Assembly (NCBI GenBank): GCA_017893485.1
Contig: CM030367.1
Coordinates: forward strand, 84,388,853-84,452,852
DNA length: 64,000 nucleotides
Direction: 5' to 3'
Source: Hemerocallis citrina
Taxonomy: Eukaryota; Streptophyta; Magnoliopsida; Asparagales; Asphodelaceae
The stretch's first letter is position 1. The number at the start of each line of letters is the position of its first letter. The notes under the pieces were generated by a model. The model worked only from the letters and a program-made list of their open reading frames with translations. It did no database searches and was not told the origin of the DNA. Positions 34,501 through 46,390 of this stretch are shown here, piece after piece. Position numbers and translations under genes: made by a program.

Positions 34501-37424
34501 CTCTAAAGAAAATATTGCATGGTTTAAGATAAATGAAAGAAGGTATTGTGCAAAAATAACATTCTCGATGACCCAAGTGATGCAAAATGCCAGGTATATA
34601 TCCAGAAAGTGATAGTTCTGCACCTCAACACCAAAATAGCAGATGATCAAATATGAAGTCAAGCATGACCAAAATAGGACACCATGATATGATTCAAAAG
34701 TGAATATCTCATACATGTAGGTTTATTTAGCAATGAAAAAGGTAATGCTTGTCATCATGACTTTATACACAACAATGCATAGCTTTCTTTTTTTCATCTT
34801 TCCTAGCAGCACACGTGCACACACACAGTGCATGTGGCTTAGTAGTGGAAATTGGCCGTGCACTAAGTGCACATGACTTAGTTCACTTGACTTATCATAA
34901 GTAACTTAATGGGAATAAGACCTAATAGTGGAACCATGAAAAAAATCTAGCTTTTTTTTCTCTCAATTCATGTCTCTTTCATAAATCATGTATATGCCGT
35001 ATGTAACAATTAGACTCAAGTGATTAAGAATTGATTATCATCTTTACATTCTTTTTGTACAATAATGATGGTCGTACCATATTTTCAGTTTAGAATAATT
35101 CCTTACATTAATTAAAGTAGAACTGGGAAATACTCATTCTTGCACAAAGAAATTTCTATTACATATTTCTTTTAGAAAGGGCTTAACCAATTTTATTATA
35201 TCAAGTATATAAAAGTGCCCCCCACAAGTAACAATGATGCAATTGGGAAAGGTACATAATCAGTAAATCACCAATTGAATAACAAGTTATTAAGACAAAC
35301 TTTGTCAAAGTGTTTAAGCTGCAAGATTGACTTCACTTTTGTCATGAATGACCAAGAGAATTAGACTTAGCTTCAGTATCTCCCTGCAATTCTCTATTAT
35401 CACATGCCGTATTTTAAGGGTTGAGAGGAGCTAGTGTCCTTCATCCATTGGACGACATTGCTTGAGTTGTTGACCACTCTGCAATGAGTATGGAATGATG
35501 GCGGGAGAGAAGCATCCTCTTTATAAAAGTTGTGGCTTCCTCCAATTCCACATCTATACTTTGGATCCTGGTTGATTGAATAAGGTGAACCTCACCCTCC
35601 CAATCACGAACCAGTCACGCCAAAATTATTTCTCCAGTTGCAACATCTGTGTTTATTTTGATGTAGTCCCAAGTGGAGTTTGGTTCAAGCATGAGAGAGA
35701 GAGAGAGAGTTGGCTGAGTTATGCTCAACATTACCTTGAACAGTTGGCAAGTGGGAGATTGTACAAAGCCCATCTCTCACCACCAGGCAAGCAACCTAAA
35801 CTACAAAGAAACTGAAACATGTATCTAAACATTATTGCTTTTCTCAGTTGTAGAAGTATCATCTATAAAGAAGTTAATCAATCTAATAGTAGCTAAACTT
35901 TTGCAACCCAAATGATAACTATGATCTTAGTATATGACAACCATTTAAATTAATTCAAAGAAGCATAACTTAGTATGGGTATAAAGATTATTACCCAACT
36001 GCAATATTCTTTTTGTAATATTTTTAGCCCCTCTGTCTCTATATTTTCCTTTTGTAGGTCCATATCACTATAAGTAATCAATCGAGGAAGATTTTGATGC
36101 ATAAGGTAAAACATACGAGAGCAAAGTGTGAAATAAAAACTAAGGGAGATAAATTAATTTGAGTGAAAAGTCGGGGGTCTAAACTTCAGCCTTATTTATG
36201 TAGTATACTATATGCTTATTACAAAAAATTTTCACTTGTTACGGGTTTTTGTTAACTGGCTCCACTTGTTCTTGAAATATGATAATCATATTTGTTTACA
36301 AAGCTACTCACACCTGTAAATTTGGAAAAATGGGAAGCATGCTTAATGTCATCTAAATGAATAGTCTTCAGTTCTTCTATATGTAGAACCCTCTTATTCA
36401 CTCCTCTTTTTACTAAATAAATAAATAAATAAATAAATAAAATGAGATAAAATCAAAGCTTACCTCTGAAATCTTGATAGGTCATTCCTAATTGTAATTG
36501 ATTATTTTGATAGGTTCACCAACTGTTTCCCTCCCTCATAAACTCTTTCCATTGCAATTTTAGACAACAGGTTATATAGATTTTTCATTTTATCTAAAAG
36601 CTTCTTACTAACTCCTGCTTGTAATATAAACTCTTTTGCATAACATGTGTAAGTTATGAAAAGCATCACATAACATTTACATTTAAAAAAAAGGGTTATT
36701 TCAAATGCACTCCATTTAATAAGTAATAAATAGGTTGTTAGATGAATGCAGTGATATACAATGCTAAGCTGCTAGTTTGTTTTTCTTTCTTGTTTTCTTT
36801 TTTTCCCTAAGAAGATTAGTTGCTTGTTAATAGTTAAGTTATAAAATATAATAATAAGAAGGCATGCCGCTAAAGCCAAATTATACAACCATCTACATCC
36901 ATCGAATATAGACCACAGTAGCTAGGACCAAAAAGGAATTGAGTCAAAAATTTGCTTATACCTGCACTAATTCAGAAGAGATTTCCACCCTAAGCTTCCT
37001 AGCATCAACCCTACAACGTTCAAGAAGCTACAAAGTCATCACATGTTTGCTCAAACTTCTCACAATCTGAACCATGTTGTGAGAAAGCTCAACCTCATAT
37101 AAGTATCTGCATATTTTAGTGCCAACCTAGGATTAAGGTTTAGCCAGAATTCAACCAATGGATATGAGAACAAGGTTCATAGAACATGTAATTTCCTCTC
37201 TTATTTGTAGGGTAAACAGCTGTATGTAGGTATGTGTGTGTGTATACATAGTATTTGAATAGGTGGATACTCAACTTTCAAGTTATATTTCTATAAGATG
37301 AAATAGCAGTTAACATTACTGAAACTGTCGAGAAGAAGGGAATTGAAAGGTGTCTGCTGAGCTGAAGTTCACATACAAATATATCAAGGTATCCTATTTT
37401 ATAAGACAATGAGGTGAACTTTTT
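31515..37424. other. About 5.9 kb AT-rich DNA without recognisable genes
   Basis: Scanned on both strands. Only short open frames of low-complexity composition. A GTGCAC-rich patch occurs at 34810-34890, a short GA tract at 35695-35710, and (AATA)n near 36415-36440. The region may be intergenic or the decayed interior of an older element. Confidence 0.4.
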
Positions 37425-37735
37425 TTTCTTGGAATAAGGATGGTTACGGCCATCAATTCATTAAAACAACTGAGATTACAAATGCACAAGAAGCACAACA
37501 TACATCTAGAAAATCATCATAAAAGTACAATAACATAAGCAAGAAATGAAACACAATAGAGCAACAAACTAAACCCAAAACAGCCCACATAGCAGGATCA
37601 TCCAAAAGAGGAGAACATCCGCTGTCGAAACACCATAAGACCGGTGCACCATTGAAAGTAATGCAGCCTAAACAGTTGCAGTAAAACAGATGCCACCACA
37701 ACCCCAGAAACTAACTGGAGTACATCAGAGACACC
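37425..37735 (-). other. Possible retroposon 3' end (LINE-like), minus strand
   Basis: On the minus strand an 82-codon hydrophobic frame (37701-37453) is followed by a TAATGAATTGATGGCC-type tail and a short A-run (complement of the T8 at about 37421-37428). An A-tail after such a sequence resembles a 5'-truncated LINE, but no RT or RNase H motif is visible. Confidence 0.3.
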
Positions 37736-38029
37736 CCAATTAGAGAGTAATAGAAACATTAATCATCAAACTAACAAGCTTTATTCAATCTCTTCATCCC
37801 ACTACATCATTACCGTCATCATAAGTTCTTAAAAGAGAGACATGCCCTCTTTTATACATTGTGAGCTTTCGGGTCACACATCTCATAGTGCATCAATCCA
37901 TCCAACTTAAATCATATCAAATTTTATAATCCAAATAAGTGCTGAATAGTAATAAATTTATCTATCAAATTAAACCCATAATTAAAATAAAATAAAACTC
38001 ACCATTTTTATGATAGTCGAGATGGCTGA

Positions 38030-38340
38030 TTCTGCGAGGAAGGTGGCGATGGCTGATGCGGCGAAGAGGGGGAAGGCTGAGAGCGCTGTGCTCCGGTGAT
38101 AGGCGGGCGATTCTGGGGGTACGGAAAGATGGCGCGAACGACGGTGGCGGCGGAGGAGGGATGAGAAAAGGGTTAAGGTTAGGGTTTGGGGGATCGAAGG
38201 GATTAGGGGTTTTGGATTGGGGAGGGGGTCGGGATTTGGAATGGGATTGGGGTTACAGTTTGGAGGGAATGAGGGTTTCGGGTTGGAGAGGGGCGTCGGG
38301 ATTGGGGCTGGAATTGAGTTAGGGTTTGGATTTTGAGAGA
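38030..38340. other. GC-rich island, possible relict promoter/5' exon
   Basis: A strongly G-rich plus strand in otherwise AT-rich DNA. The complement is C-rich with repeated AACCCTAA-like words and resembles a plant 5' UTR. On the plus strand a 26-codon frame starts at 38022 (MADSARKVAMAD) and ends with TGA at about 38098. No family recognised. Confidence 0.3.
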
Positions 38341-38569
38341 TTGTGAGAAATCAGGATATTGGGGAGAGATTGGAAGAGAAGATATTGGTTCGGTTAGGTA
38401 TGGGTTTTGAGAGAGACCAAGATTTCAGGGGGAGAGATGGGGAGAGAAGAGATTTGAGGGGATGGATATTAGTGATTTTAATTTTGGATGACTGAGATTT
38501 AATCTAGGAATACCAGATCTGCGGTCCAGATCTGCTTTTGACAGGTTTATTGTGACTTTTATAAGAGAA

Positions 38570-38576
38570 AATAGAC

Positions 38577-38618
<42 letters not shown>

Positions 38619-39056
38619 CACAATCTCTCCTTCAATCCCCAGAAATCAAAGGCCCATATCTAACCTCACAAAATATATTTTCCCTCCCAAAAGTTCCCCT
38701 CCAAAACTCAAATTCAAATCCCCCACCCAAAAAACTCCTATATTTTTTTTTTTTTTTTGCTCTCTCTCCCCCTCCCTCTTCTATTCAATAAATTATAAAA
38801 ATAAAAATTTTTAAAATTTTTTTAAAAAATTAAAATTTAAAAACTAAAAAAAATAGTAATTTAAAAACTTTAAAAATAATTCAAAAAAATCAAAAAAATC
38901 ATATAATATGTTTTTTGCTGGACCCCTCAAAACTTCTCATATAATATGTTTGCTACTTCAATTAATTTCCTGGCCCTCCAAAACTATTTTATATGATCAA
39001 ATAAGGTGGATCGTTCCGAAGACGTGCCGTAGGCACATGTCAACGGGCAAACCTAG
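38570..39056 (+). mobile_element. Non-autonomous Helitron, copy c
   Basis: Ends GACGTGCCGTAGGCAC (hairpin GTGCC/GGCAC), then ATGTCAACGGGCAAAC and CTAG at 39053-39056, followed by T. From the (ATA)n tract at about 38578 to the end it matches copies a and b in inverted orientation, including the CCCAC and AAATTCAAATCC blocks. The 5' TC end is obscured by the trinucleotide repeat. No protein encoded. Confidence 0.68.
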
Positions 39057-39069
39057 TAGTATATATATA

Positions 39070-39237
39070 GGGTAAAAGGGATATGAGCAACTTGCTCATT
39101 TAATAAATGAGCAATTGATTATGTGGCGTACATGTGATACATTGGATAACTAACCTTTTTGAGAATTTTCCAATCACATGTATGTCACATCATCAATTGG
39201 TTATTTACTAAATAAGCAAGTTGCTTATACCCCTTTT

Positions 39238-39240
<3 letters not shown>
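39070..39240. mobile_element. Foldback MITE, about 171 bp
   Basis: Long imperfect inverted arms (about 70 bp each): left GGGATATGAGCAACTTGCTC..., right its near complement ending AAGTTGCTTATACCCC. Flanked by TA repeats on both sides, so the target duplication is unreadable. Unrelated in sequence to the MITE at 21956. Confidence 0.68.

Positions 39241-39241
<1 letters not shown>

Positions 39242-39280
<39 letters not shown>
39242..39280. repeat. (TA)n microsatellite
   Basis: TA tract of about 39 bp next to the putative left part of the CACTA element. Confidence 0.95.
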
Positions 39281-39286
<6 letters not shown>

Positions 39287-39329
39287 TGCATAACGGGGCG
39301 TTTTTTGCAAAAACGTCAGAATAGAGGAA

Positions 39330-40771
39330 GGTTTTTAATCATTCCCGACCCTACTTTTCTTTTTCCCCCCAAAACTCTACTATCTAACCCCAATTCTCTC
39401 TCTCCTCAATCGCCGAAATTCTCCACATCGCCGCTGCCTCTCCCTTGCTGCCGTCCCTCCTACCTTTGCTGCCAGGCCTCCCTCCATGCCCCTTTGTCGC
39501 CGCCGCCGCCCAAACAATTTCCCCTCGCCGCCTCTTACTCATTCGCCGCCGCCCCTCCCTCCACGCCCCTCTGTCGTTGCCGCCGTTCAAACAATTTCCC
39601 CTCGCCAGCATTTTCTCTCCCTCCGTCCCCCCTTGCTGACCCGCCGCCCAAACAAACCCGTCAGTTTGATTATTGAGGTAATTTTCGGTGATTTGTGATT
39701 AGTAGATATTAATTTGTTTTGATTATTGTGTGCTAGTTATTAATTTGTTCGGTTTAGTAGCTTTAATTATTTTCTTCTTGTTATTCTTCCATTTTATGCT
39801 AATTCATATGAAGATATGGAGTGAGAATTGGTTTGTAATATCAAGATTGTAGCTTAAAGTATATGCTCATTTGAATTAGCAGATATGGTGTAATACAAGA
39901 TAAGCCCCCTACTAGTTGTTTCAGGGTAAATTTACAACATATAACACAATCACTAAGAATTTGCAGTTGCATCAAAGAATTCTATATTATGAAGCATGCA
40001 CCAACCTGCAAGGCTCTTTTTTAGATTAACATATGGCATGTTAATAGAACAACAATCATTTCAAATAAACAAAAACTTGACAACGAAGGGATATTCCTAG
40101 TATGACACACATCATACAAAACTGCAAAGTTGTGGCAAGGCTGAGGGATTCATACCTTAACCTCTAAGATTGTTTTGAGATGGGGTTTACAGCATACCTT
40201 AACCTCTAAGGGTATTTATAGCATAATTGAAGTTAAGAAATGGTGTGATACATGAAGGAGCAATCATATAAGAAGGTTTTCTTGATGTTTATGTTTTTTT
40301 TTCTGTAAAGGTCAAGCTATTTTGCATAATTGAAGTTGTTAAGAATTGGTGTGATACATGAAGGAACAATCATATAAGAAGGTCTTTATGTTTATATTTT
40401 CTTTTTTATGTATTCTTAACAACTTCAACTATGCTATAAACCCTAAAAGGTTAAAGTTATAGGATTGTTTTGAGAGGGGTTGGTTTAGGCGTTTGAAGTG
40501 TCTTCACACTTCTAGTGGACTTTGTTGTTTGAATTTGCCAGTTGAGATTGGTTGATGTACGCTTAGTTAGATGAATACATATGTTGACAATATGAAAGTG
40601 TTTACCTAATTCACTAAAGTAGATGAATACATATGTTGTATACTTAGTTAGATATTTTGTATATTCTGGAATTGGTATACATATGTTAGTCAATTTAATG
40701 AAAGGATATGAGATTTAATTTATGGAACTTAAATTTCAGATTGACTTCTATTTTTCAAAATAGATAAAAGT
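39330..40771. other. CACTA 5' region, C/T-rich leader then AT-rich
   Basis: 39380-39660 is rich in CCG/CTC and gives Pro- and Ala-rich frames that look compositional. After that, AT-rich sequence with short direct repeats (ATACATGAAGGAGCAATCATA at about 40250 and 40349). No protein recognised. Confidence 0.4.
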
Positions 40772-42356
40772 TGGATTAATAAGTCACGATTATCGCAGGC
40801 GCATCGAGATGGTGTCAAAAATTTTATTAACTTTGCAAAGAGCAATTCTTCTTATCCGAACATAATTTTATGTCCATGTGTCTAATGTTCAAAGTGTGAT
40901 TTGAGGACGTGCGATGTAGTTGACACACACTTGATTTGCAATGGTTTTCTACTAGGGTAGCCATAATGGTTTTGTCATGGAGAGTCTGCTTGTTCAGTTT
41001 ATGCTGGTCTGGTTGTACATGAAGAGTCTTTATTTACAAATGATCCAAGTATTGCTGATGAAATGAACTCTTTAGTGCGGGATGGTTTGTGATTCCACAA
41101 CTTTGAAGCTCACATAAACAATCCAATCAACCAAGTCCATAACGAGTCAGCAGAAACATCGCGTCATGGTGGTGGGGTGGCAGAAGAAATGTCCAGACCC
41201 GAAACTAATAAAGAATTTGAAAACTTTAATAAGTTGTTGAAAGATGCAAATACTCCTTTATATCGTGATTACCCCAAGTTCTCTAAGTTTTCATTTATTG
41301 GTAGACTGTTTCAGATTAAATGTCTAAATGAGTGGTCTGCCAAATCATTCACCTTGCTTCTTGAATTGTTGAATGAAGCTTTTCCTCAAATCTGTATCCC
41401 CAATTCAGCCCATGCTATGAAAAATTTTCTCAAGTATTTTGATTTTGGGATATGGAAGATAGCATCATGCCCATATGATTGTATGCTATTTCAGGGGGAT
41501 AAGGAGACTCTCGAAGATTGTCAAGTATGTGTGTTGCTGCTGATTTTGGTGTGGGAGCAAACATATGAATTTGTGGATTCTTGAGAAAACGAAAAAGGCA
41601 AATCTGTTGACCTATTGACCTTCACCAACATGTTGACTTGTTTCCTGCTGCTGCCGCGAACATGCAAAAAGTACGATACACCGGGATGGATTCCGGCGAT
41701 GCACCCTCCGACGCTTTTGTCAGTAATCAGAAAGATTATGAAAGAGCTTTATGTAGAAAAATATTGATTACCTCCTTATGGCAGGGGAGATGGGTTTTTA
41801 TAGTCGCCTTAGGGATTCATTTCGAGATAAGAATAAATCTCTACTTCCTGGTGTGAATGGATAGAAGTGGTTAAAACCACCTCTTAGGGATAATTATGAA
41901 TCTGAATTCTTCTTTATCCTTCTGAACTGGTTCGTAACAGGTTGGGACCCGTACCCAGTAGGACATATCCGTTTATGGGTTATTGGGCTTTAAAGAAAGA
42001 CCCAGTTCCCATTTCAGATCCGTTTGTAGGTGAAATTTTCGTTTTATCTCTGAGAGCTTTAAGATTCATGCCCGATTTGAATGATTCTAATTTAATCCTA
42101 TTTTTAGCCATATCAATGTGGTACTTCAAAATGGGTGGAAATGCCGAATGCAGATGAGCAAACTGATGAGACATTTACAACAAATTGGAGAAAGAAGCCT
42201 GCAAAACAACTGTGTTACTTTCCTCTAATTCCTAGGCTGCAAAGACTGTTCATGTCTACTATGACATCTTCTGATATGAGGTGGCGTGCGGAAGGTCGCA
42301 AGAATGAAAGGATTCTTAGGCATCCGGCTGATGCAGTATTTCCATATGTTTTCTAA
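40772..42356 (+). pseudogene. CACTA transposase (TnpD/Tnp2-type) N-terminal part, disrupted
   Basis: Transposase that moves CACTA elements. From 40772 the frame reads WINKSRLSQAHRDGVKNFI, the transposase-associated domain, then CPCV and a HL.CNGF block with stops at 40882 and near 40955. 41177-41531 reads LYRDYPKFSKFSFIGRLFQI, KSFTLLLELLNEAFP and SCPYDCMLF, diagnostic of the family. The gene is interrupted by a solo LTR and resumes at 42116 with WVEMPNADEQ, KPAKQLCYFPLIPRLQRLFM and MRWRAEGR...LRHPADA. The catalytic Tnp2 domain that should follow is missing, so a large deletion is likely after 42340. Confidence 0.8.
41532..42115 (-). mobile_element. Solo Tat-type LTR, 584 bp
   Basis: Reverse complement of an LTR related over its whole length to the Tat LTR at 51162-51724. 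Shared landmarks are TGATATGGCTAAAAATAGG at the start, TATAAA before CCCAT, GCGTCGGAGGGTGC, and TTTGCCCCCACACC-like sequence near the end. A perfect 5-bp target duplication ATGTG (41527-41531 and 42116-42120) flanks it. Removing it restores the transposase frame as CQVCGTSKW. No internal region, so it is a recombinant solo LTR. Confidence 0.92.
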
Positions 42357-42670
42357 TCCAAATATGCTAGTTTAGGTACCTTTACCAACTCAAGGGTTAC
42401 GTTGGAAATAAAGCTTATTCGGAAGGCTCAATGGCAGAAAGGGTATCTTTTGGAAAAGTGCTCCAATTTTTGTCCAGGTATCTTCAGGGTGTGGAGATAA
42501 ATTAACCAGTACTTAAACTGCTTAAACTGCTGGTTGCTAAAAGATTAGGGCATGACTAAATAACCATGCTTCTTAACGTGCTATTTGCACATTTAAAACT
42601 GTGCTCTCTTCACCATTTTGCTAATTCATTTGGAAAGGTAATACAACAGGTGATGTTTGTAACAATTTTG

Positions 42671-43410
42671 TCTTATTTGATTATAATTCTTCTGTTGTAT
42701 TAGTGATCGAAGACCTTTTCAAAATTTTCATGATAAAATGTATTGTAGGATTACATGAATGCTAGAGGTTTTTTTTAAAAAAAATCTGCATGAATATGCT
42801 GGAACACTTATAGTGGATGTGCAGTTAATGAACATAGATCTGTTGCAGTTGTTATAGTGATATGATACATCTAATTTCATGGGTTTATTTTCATGCATCA
42901 AATGATTATCTGATTGCATTTTGTGGCTAGCTGATCACAAAATGCTCTTATTTGATTATAATTCTTCTGTTGTATTAGTGATCGAAGACCTATTCAAAAT
43001 TTTCATGATAAAATGTATTGTAGGAATACATGAATGCTAGAGGTTTTTTTTTAAAAATCTGCATGAATATGCTGGAACACTTATAGTGGATGTGCAGTTA
43101 ATGAACACAGATCTATTGCAGTTGTTATAATGATACATCTAATTATTGGTTTATTTTCATGCATCCATGATTATCTGATTGCATTTTATGGCTAGTTGAT
43201 CACAAAACGCTCTTATTTGATTATAATTCTTCCGTTGTATTAGTGATTGAAGACCTATTTCAAAATTTTCATGATAAAATGTATTGTAGGAATACATGAA
43301 TGCTAGAGGTTTTTTTTAAACAATCTGCATGAATATGCTGGAATGCAGTTAATGAACACAGATATGTTGCAGTTATTATAATGATGATACATCTAATTTC
43401 ATGGATGGGT
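42671..43410 (+). repeat. Tandem repeat, about three copies of 265-275 bp
   Basis: TCTTATTTGATTATAATTC restarts at 42671, 42946 and 43211. Each unit carries GTATTAGTGATCGAAGACC, ATTGTAGGA.TACATGAATG, a T-run and CTGCATGAATATGCTGGAA. The third copy is slightly shortened. Non-coding, within the CACTA interior. Confidence 0.88.
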
Positions 43411-43608
43411 GAAAATTTGAGTTTGTAAATAGTCAGATAATCTAATATTAAACTATAGGATAGCCATGTTGTAGTGTTGTATATATCTTTGAAGTAATGA
43501 CGTAAACTTTGAAGTTAGAACAATATTTCATGGGTTTCCAAAGCTATATACTTTATTAACAAGAACAGATATAAGAAAAATGATTAGCCTACTTGATACA
43601 TTTTGCAG

Positions 43609-44660
43609 CAAAAATTTGCAATCCCTGACGCTCTTGATGGATGGGTGAATAGATAGGATCACAAGAGTTTTTTAAAAGGGAAGTATTATGACGAGGAGAA
43701 AATCGAGGCCGAAAATGGGAGGTCGGTACCCGAATGTGTTATTGCACAAGCTTGGTAATTTCTTGTCAATTATTGAAAATCTGATACTGAAAAGGTAATT
43801 ATATTTCATTGTTTATATATTTCATTGATGATATATTTTATTGATTTTGGTCAACATAAACACATATTCCGATTATCAAATTGTATAGTGGAAAGCTGAA
43901 ATTGGTCTAAGCAGCCGAAGGTAGATGAAAGTGAAGCACGCTACGGGGAGCTGCAGCTTTACCGTTGTTTGGGATGAGCTGGTTTAAAATAGTGAAGTTT
44001 TTTCAAATGATTTTAATCTTTTTGGCCAATTTTCTTCCTTTATATGATTTAACTACGACATCTTATATATAGGAAGTGTCAAATAATGGAGAGAGCGTCA
44101 GTGAGGAAGATTTTTTTGAAACTACCTACACGAGTACGGATGGGACCCTTCAGGGATGAGTTTGCAGCCGAGATAGTGGTAAATATGAAGCTTTCAAACT
44201 AATTTCAATTGGTGTTTAATTTTAAAAGTAATTTATTAATATTAATGTTATCTTTGCTCTCTTTTACAGAAGGACGCTAGAATGCTGATTGTGGAGAGGT
44301 TGTCATCTTCTTTAGCAGATCCACTAACGCTCCAGCGTGAAGCTATCTCTGATGTGAGGGGGTGAGAGCATCCCAGACGTGTGCAGGGAATGAGATTGGA
44401 ACCAACACCCTCAGAGGTGAGTTGGAAATTGACATTTGGATTTGAATTAGCGTGAATTTTGATTGTAAGTGGAAGCCATGATTAATGTATATCAGATATG
44501 TGTTGGTTCACAGGTATTTGGTCAACGTGCATCTACCTCCGGTCATCCATCCTATCCCGACGTGTTCAAGATGCAGGCAAAGATTCAAGGCCCGAAAGAT
44601 AAGCTTGCTTGTTTACTCTCCCAACAAAATCCCAATGTTGCGAATCCAATACATGGAACA
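43609..44660 (+). pseudogene. CACTA second protein (TnpA / Transposase_24-type), fragments
   Basis: Short exon-like pieces with the spacing of plant Transposase_24 proteins: 43609-43755 (IPDALDGWV, then a stop, then FLKGKYYDEEK and VPECVIAQAW), 43889-43970 (degraded), 44071-44178 (GESVSEEDFFETTYTSTDGT) and 44270-44660 (VFGQRASTSGHPSYPD region). Stops and frameshifts are present. Identification rests on motif order and position after the transposase gene. Confidence 0.55.
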
Positions 44661-44690
44661 GTAAGTCATATAAATTTTGCGATAGTTTAA

Positions 44691-46390
44691 TTTCTTTAGT
44701 TTAGATAGTACTAATGCAAGTAGAGAAAGCTTTAGTGTGGATCTGTTTTTAATTATAAAGACATGAAACATCAATTTAAATTTCGTCTTTCTGTTTGTAT
44801 CATATATATGTGTTGATTAGAGCTGTTTTGTTACTCTCATTATAAATATAAATATCTATTTGCATTTGATTTCCAACAATCATTTGTTTCAATAAAAAGT
44901 AAGGATATGTTAATGACCTATGGTATTGGCATCGTTAAATAAGAAAATTGCACAAACATAGATGCTAGGACATTGTACACGTAAATTCACAGAGGTTGTT
45001 AGCACTTGTAACTTTTTTCTTCTCGACTGAGCCTGATCAGTTGTAAATTTACTCCACTGTGACTCAGGGATCATCAGTTTCATTTATATTAACAACATGA
45101 CTCTAAGAGTCATTGGTTTCAAATAAAGCATCCTAGTAAGTATTTGGTCGGTGGGTTTTTGAGGAGGAAGTCTGCTGCTCCCTTTTATTGAGTTCATCAG
45201 TTCAAAAGTTAAAAATGTCAAATCAAGCCTTAATTCATTCTTCCTAACTAATCAGCAAGCATTTAGCAACTTAGCAAATGAAAAACACAATGTAAAGATA
45301 CACCGGCTCATTTTGATATATATCTTAACCTACACATTTATCAAGACCGTGTCCTGATGTCCTGCTTTTTCCATATATGTCTCGTACTCATAGTCGTGTC
45401 ATATAACATAGCCATTTAGTGCTTCCTAGGTGTCATATGTTGTCAATTGAATGTTTCACACATCAACCCAGTCATTATCATGAGGTCATAACTATCAATT
45501 CGGATGAAAGTTATGTGATCGCGCATTCTTTTAGGTACAGCTTGCATCAAAAACCAAGGAGCCATCATATTGACCCTCAGATTCTTTTCGTACTCGTCTT
45601 CTGTTATAAGCAGAGGATCTTGATTCTTCTCTGCAATAAGAAATTTACAATATGTTCAACAACTGAGTCAATCTTATAAATTTTACAAGAATACATACCA
45701 CTACATTAACATATTTTAACTAGACACCAGCAGACTATTTCTCAGACTAGGAAATTGAGGATGTTGATAAGGCAGATAAGGCACAACAGAAATCAAGAGG
45801 TCACTAGTTCAAAACTTGCTCGAAACCCCTACACTAACATATTTATTGGGGACATTTATTTATCTAGCTATCCATTGTATTATAAGAAAATAAACCTTAT
45901 AAGTTGTATATATCAGTATGGTTATACAAGAATAAGACCTTATATTTGTACTAGTAATTGCAAGCTGGATCAATCATTAGTGATGAATAAACTAATAAAT
46001 GGTACAGGCCAGTGAATTCCATCGGTTTTTAGTCATGCACAAACAACAGGGCGAAATGCCAATGCGAATGGAAGCAACACCGAGCCACACCAGGCGACTC
46101 CCCGTCCTAGTCTGTTGTATTTGGACTTTTATTTTTCTTATATTTTGTCAAAACTTTATTTATGTTTTGTAATAATGATGTGTTGTACAACATAAATATA
46201 TGTAACTCTTCGTATGCCAGTTTATATATGTTAAATTATTATTTGTGGTCCATGATTTTATGGTTATGTATTATGATATTATTATTGATATTAAGATTTG
46301 GACATTCAAATTTGATGTGATGACAGGTATTTCTAATATGTGATTAATTACCCGTATTTTTAATTTGAAAATCTGAAGAAAAAAAACTAA
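44691..46390. other. Non-coding CACTA interior
   Basis: AT-rich. Only short frames without recognisable motifs. Its last three bases (TAA) are the left target duplication of the Harbinger-like element. Confidence 0.4.

Noticed and set aside
37453..37701. 82-codon hydrophobic minus-strand membrane protein
   Set aside because: T/G-rich composition, no start context and an A-tail just downstream suggest a retroposon tail.
38056..38322. 88-codon Gly-rich frame
   Set aside because: Composition follows the G-rich strand. Open in more than one phase and without recognisable motifs.
26735..39056. One 12.3-kb element with long terminal inverted repeats
   Set aside because: The inverted ends each have a complete Helitron-type hairpin plus CTAG and match a third independent copy at 21750-22622, so three separate Helitrons explain the data better.
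39380..39676. Pro/Ala-rich frames in several phases
   Set aside because: Caused by CCG/CTC-rich sequence. No codon pattern or motif supports a protein.
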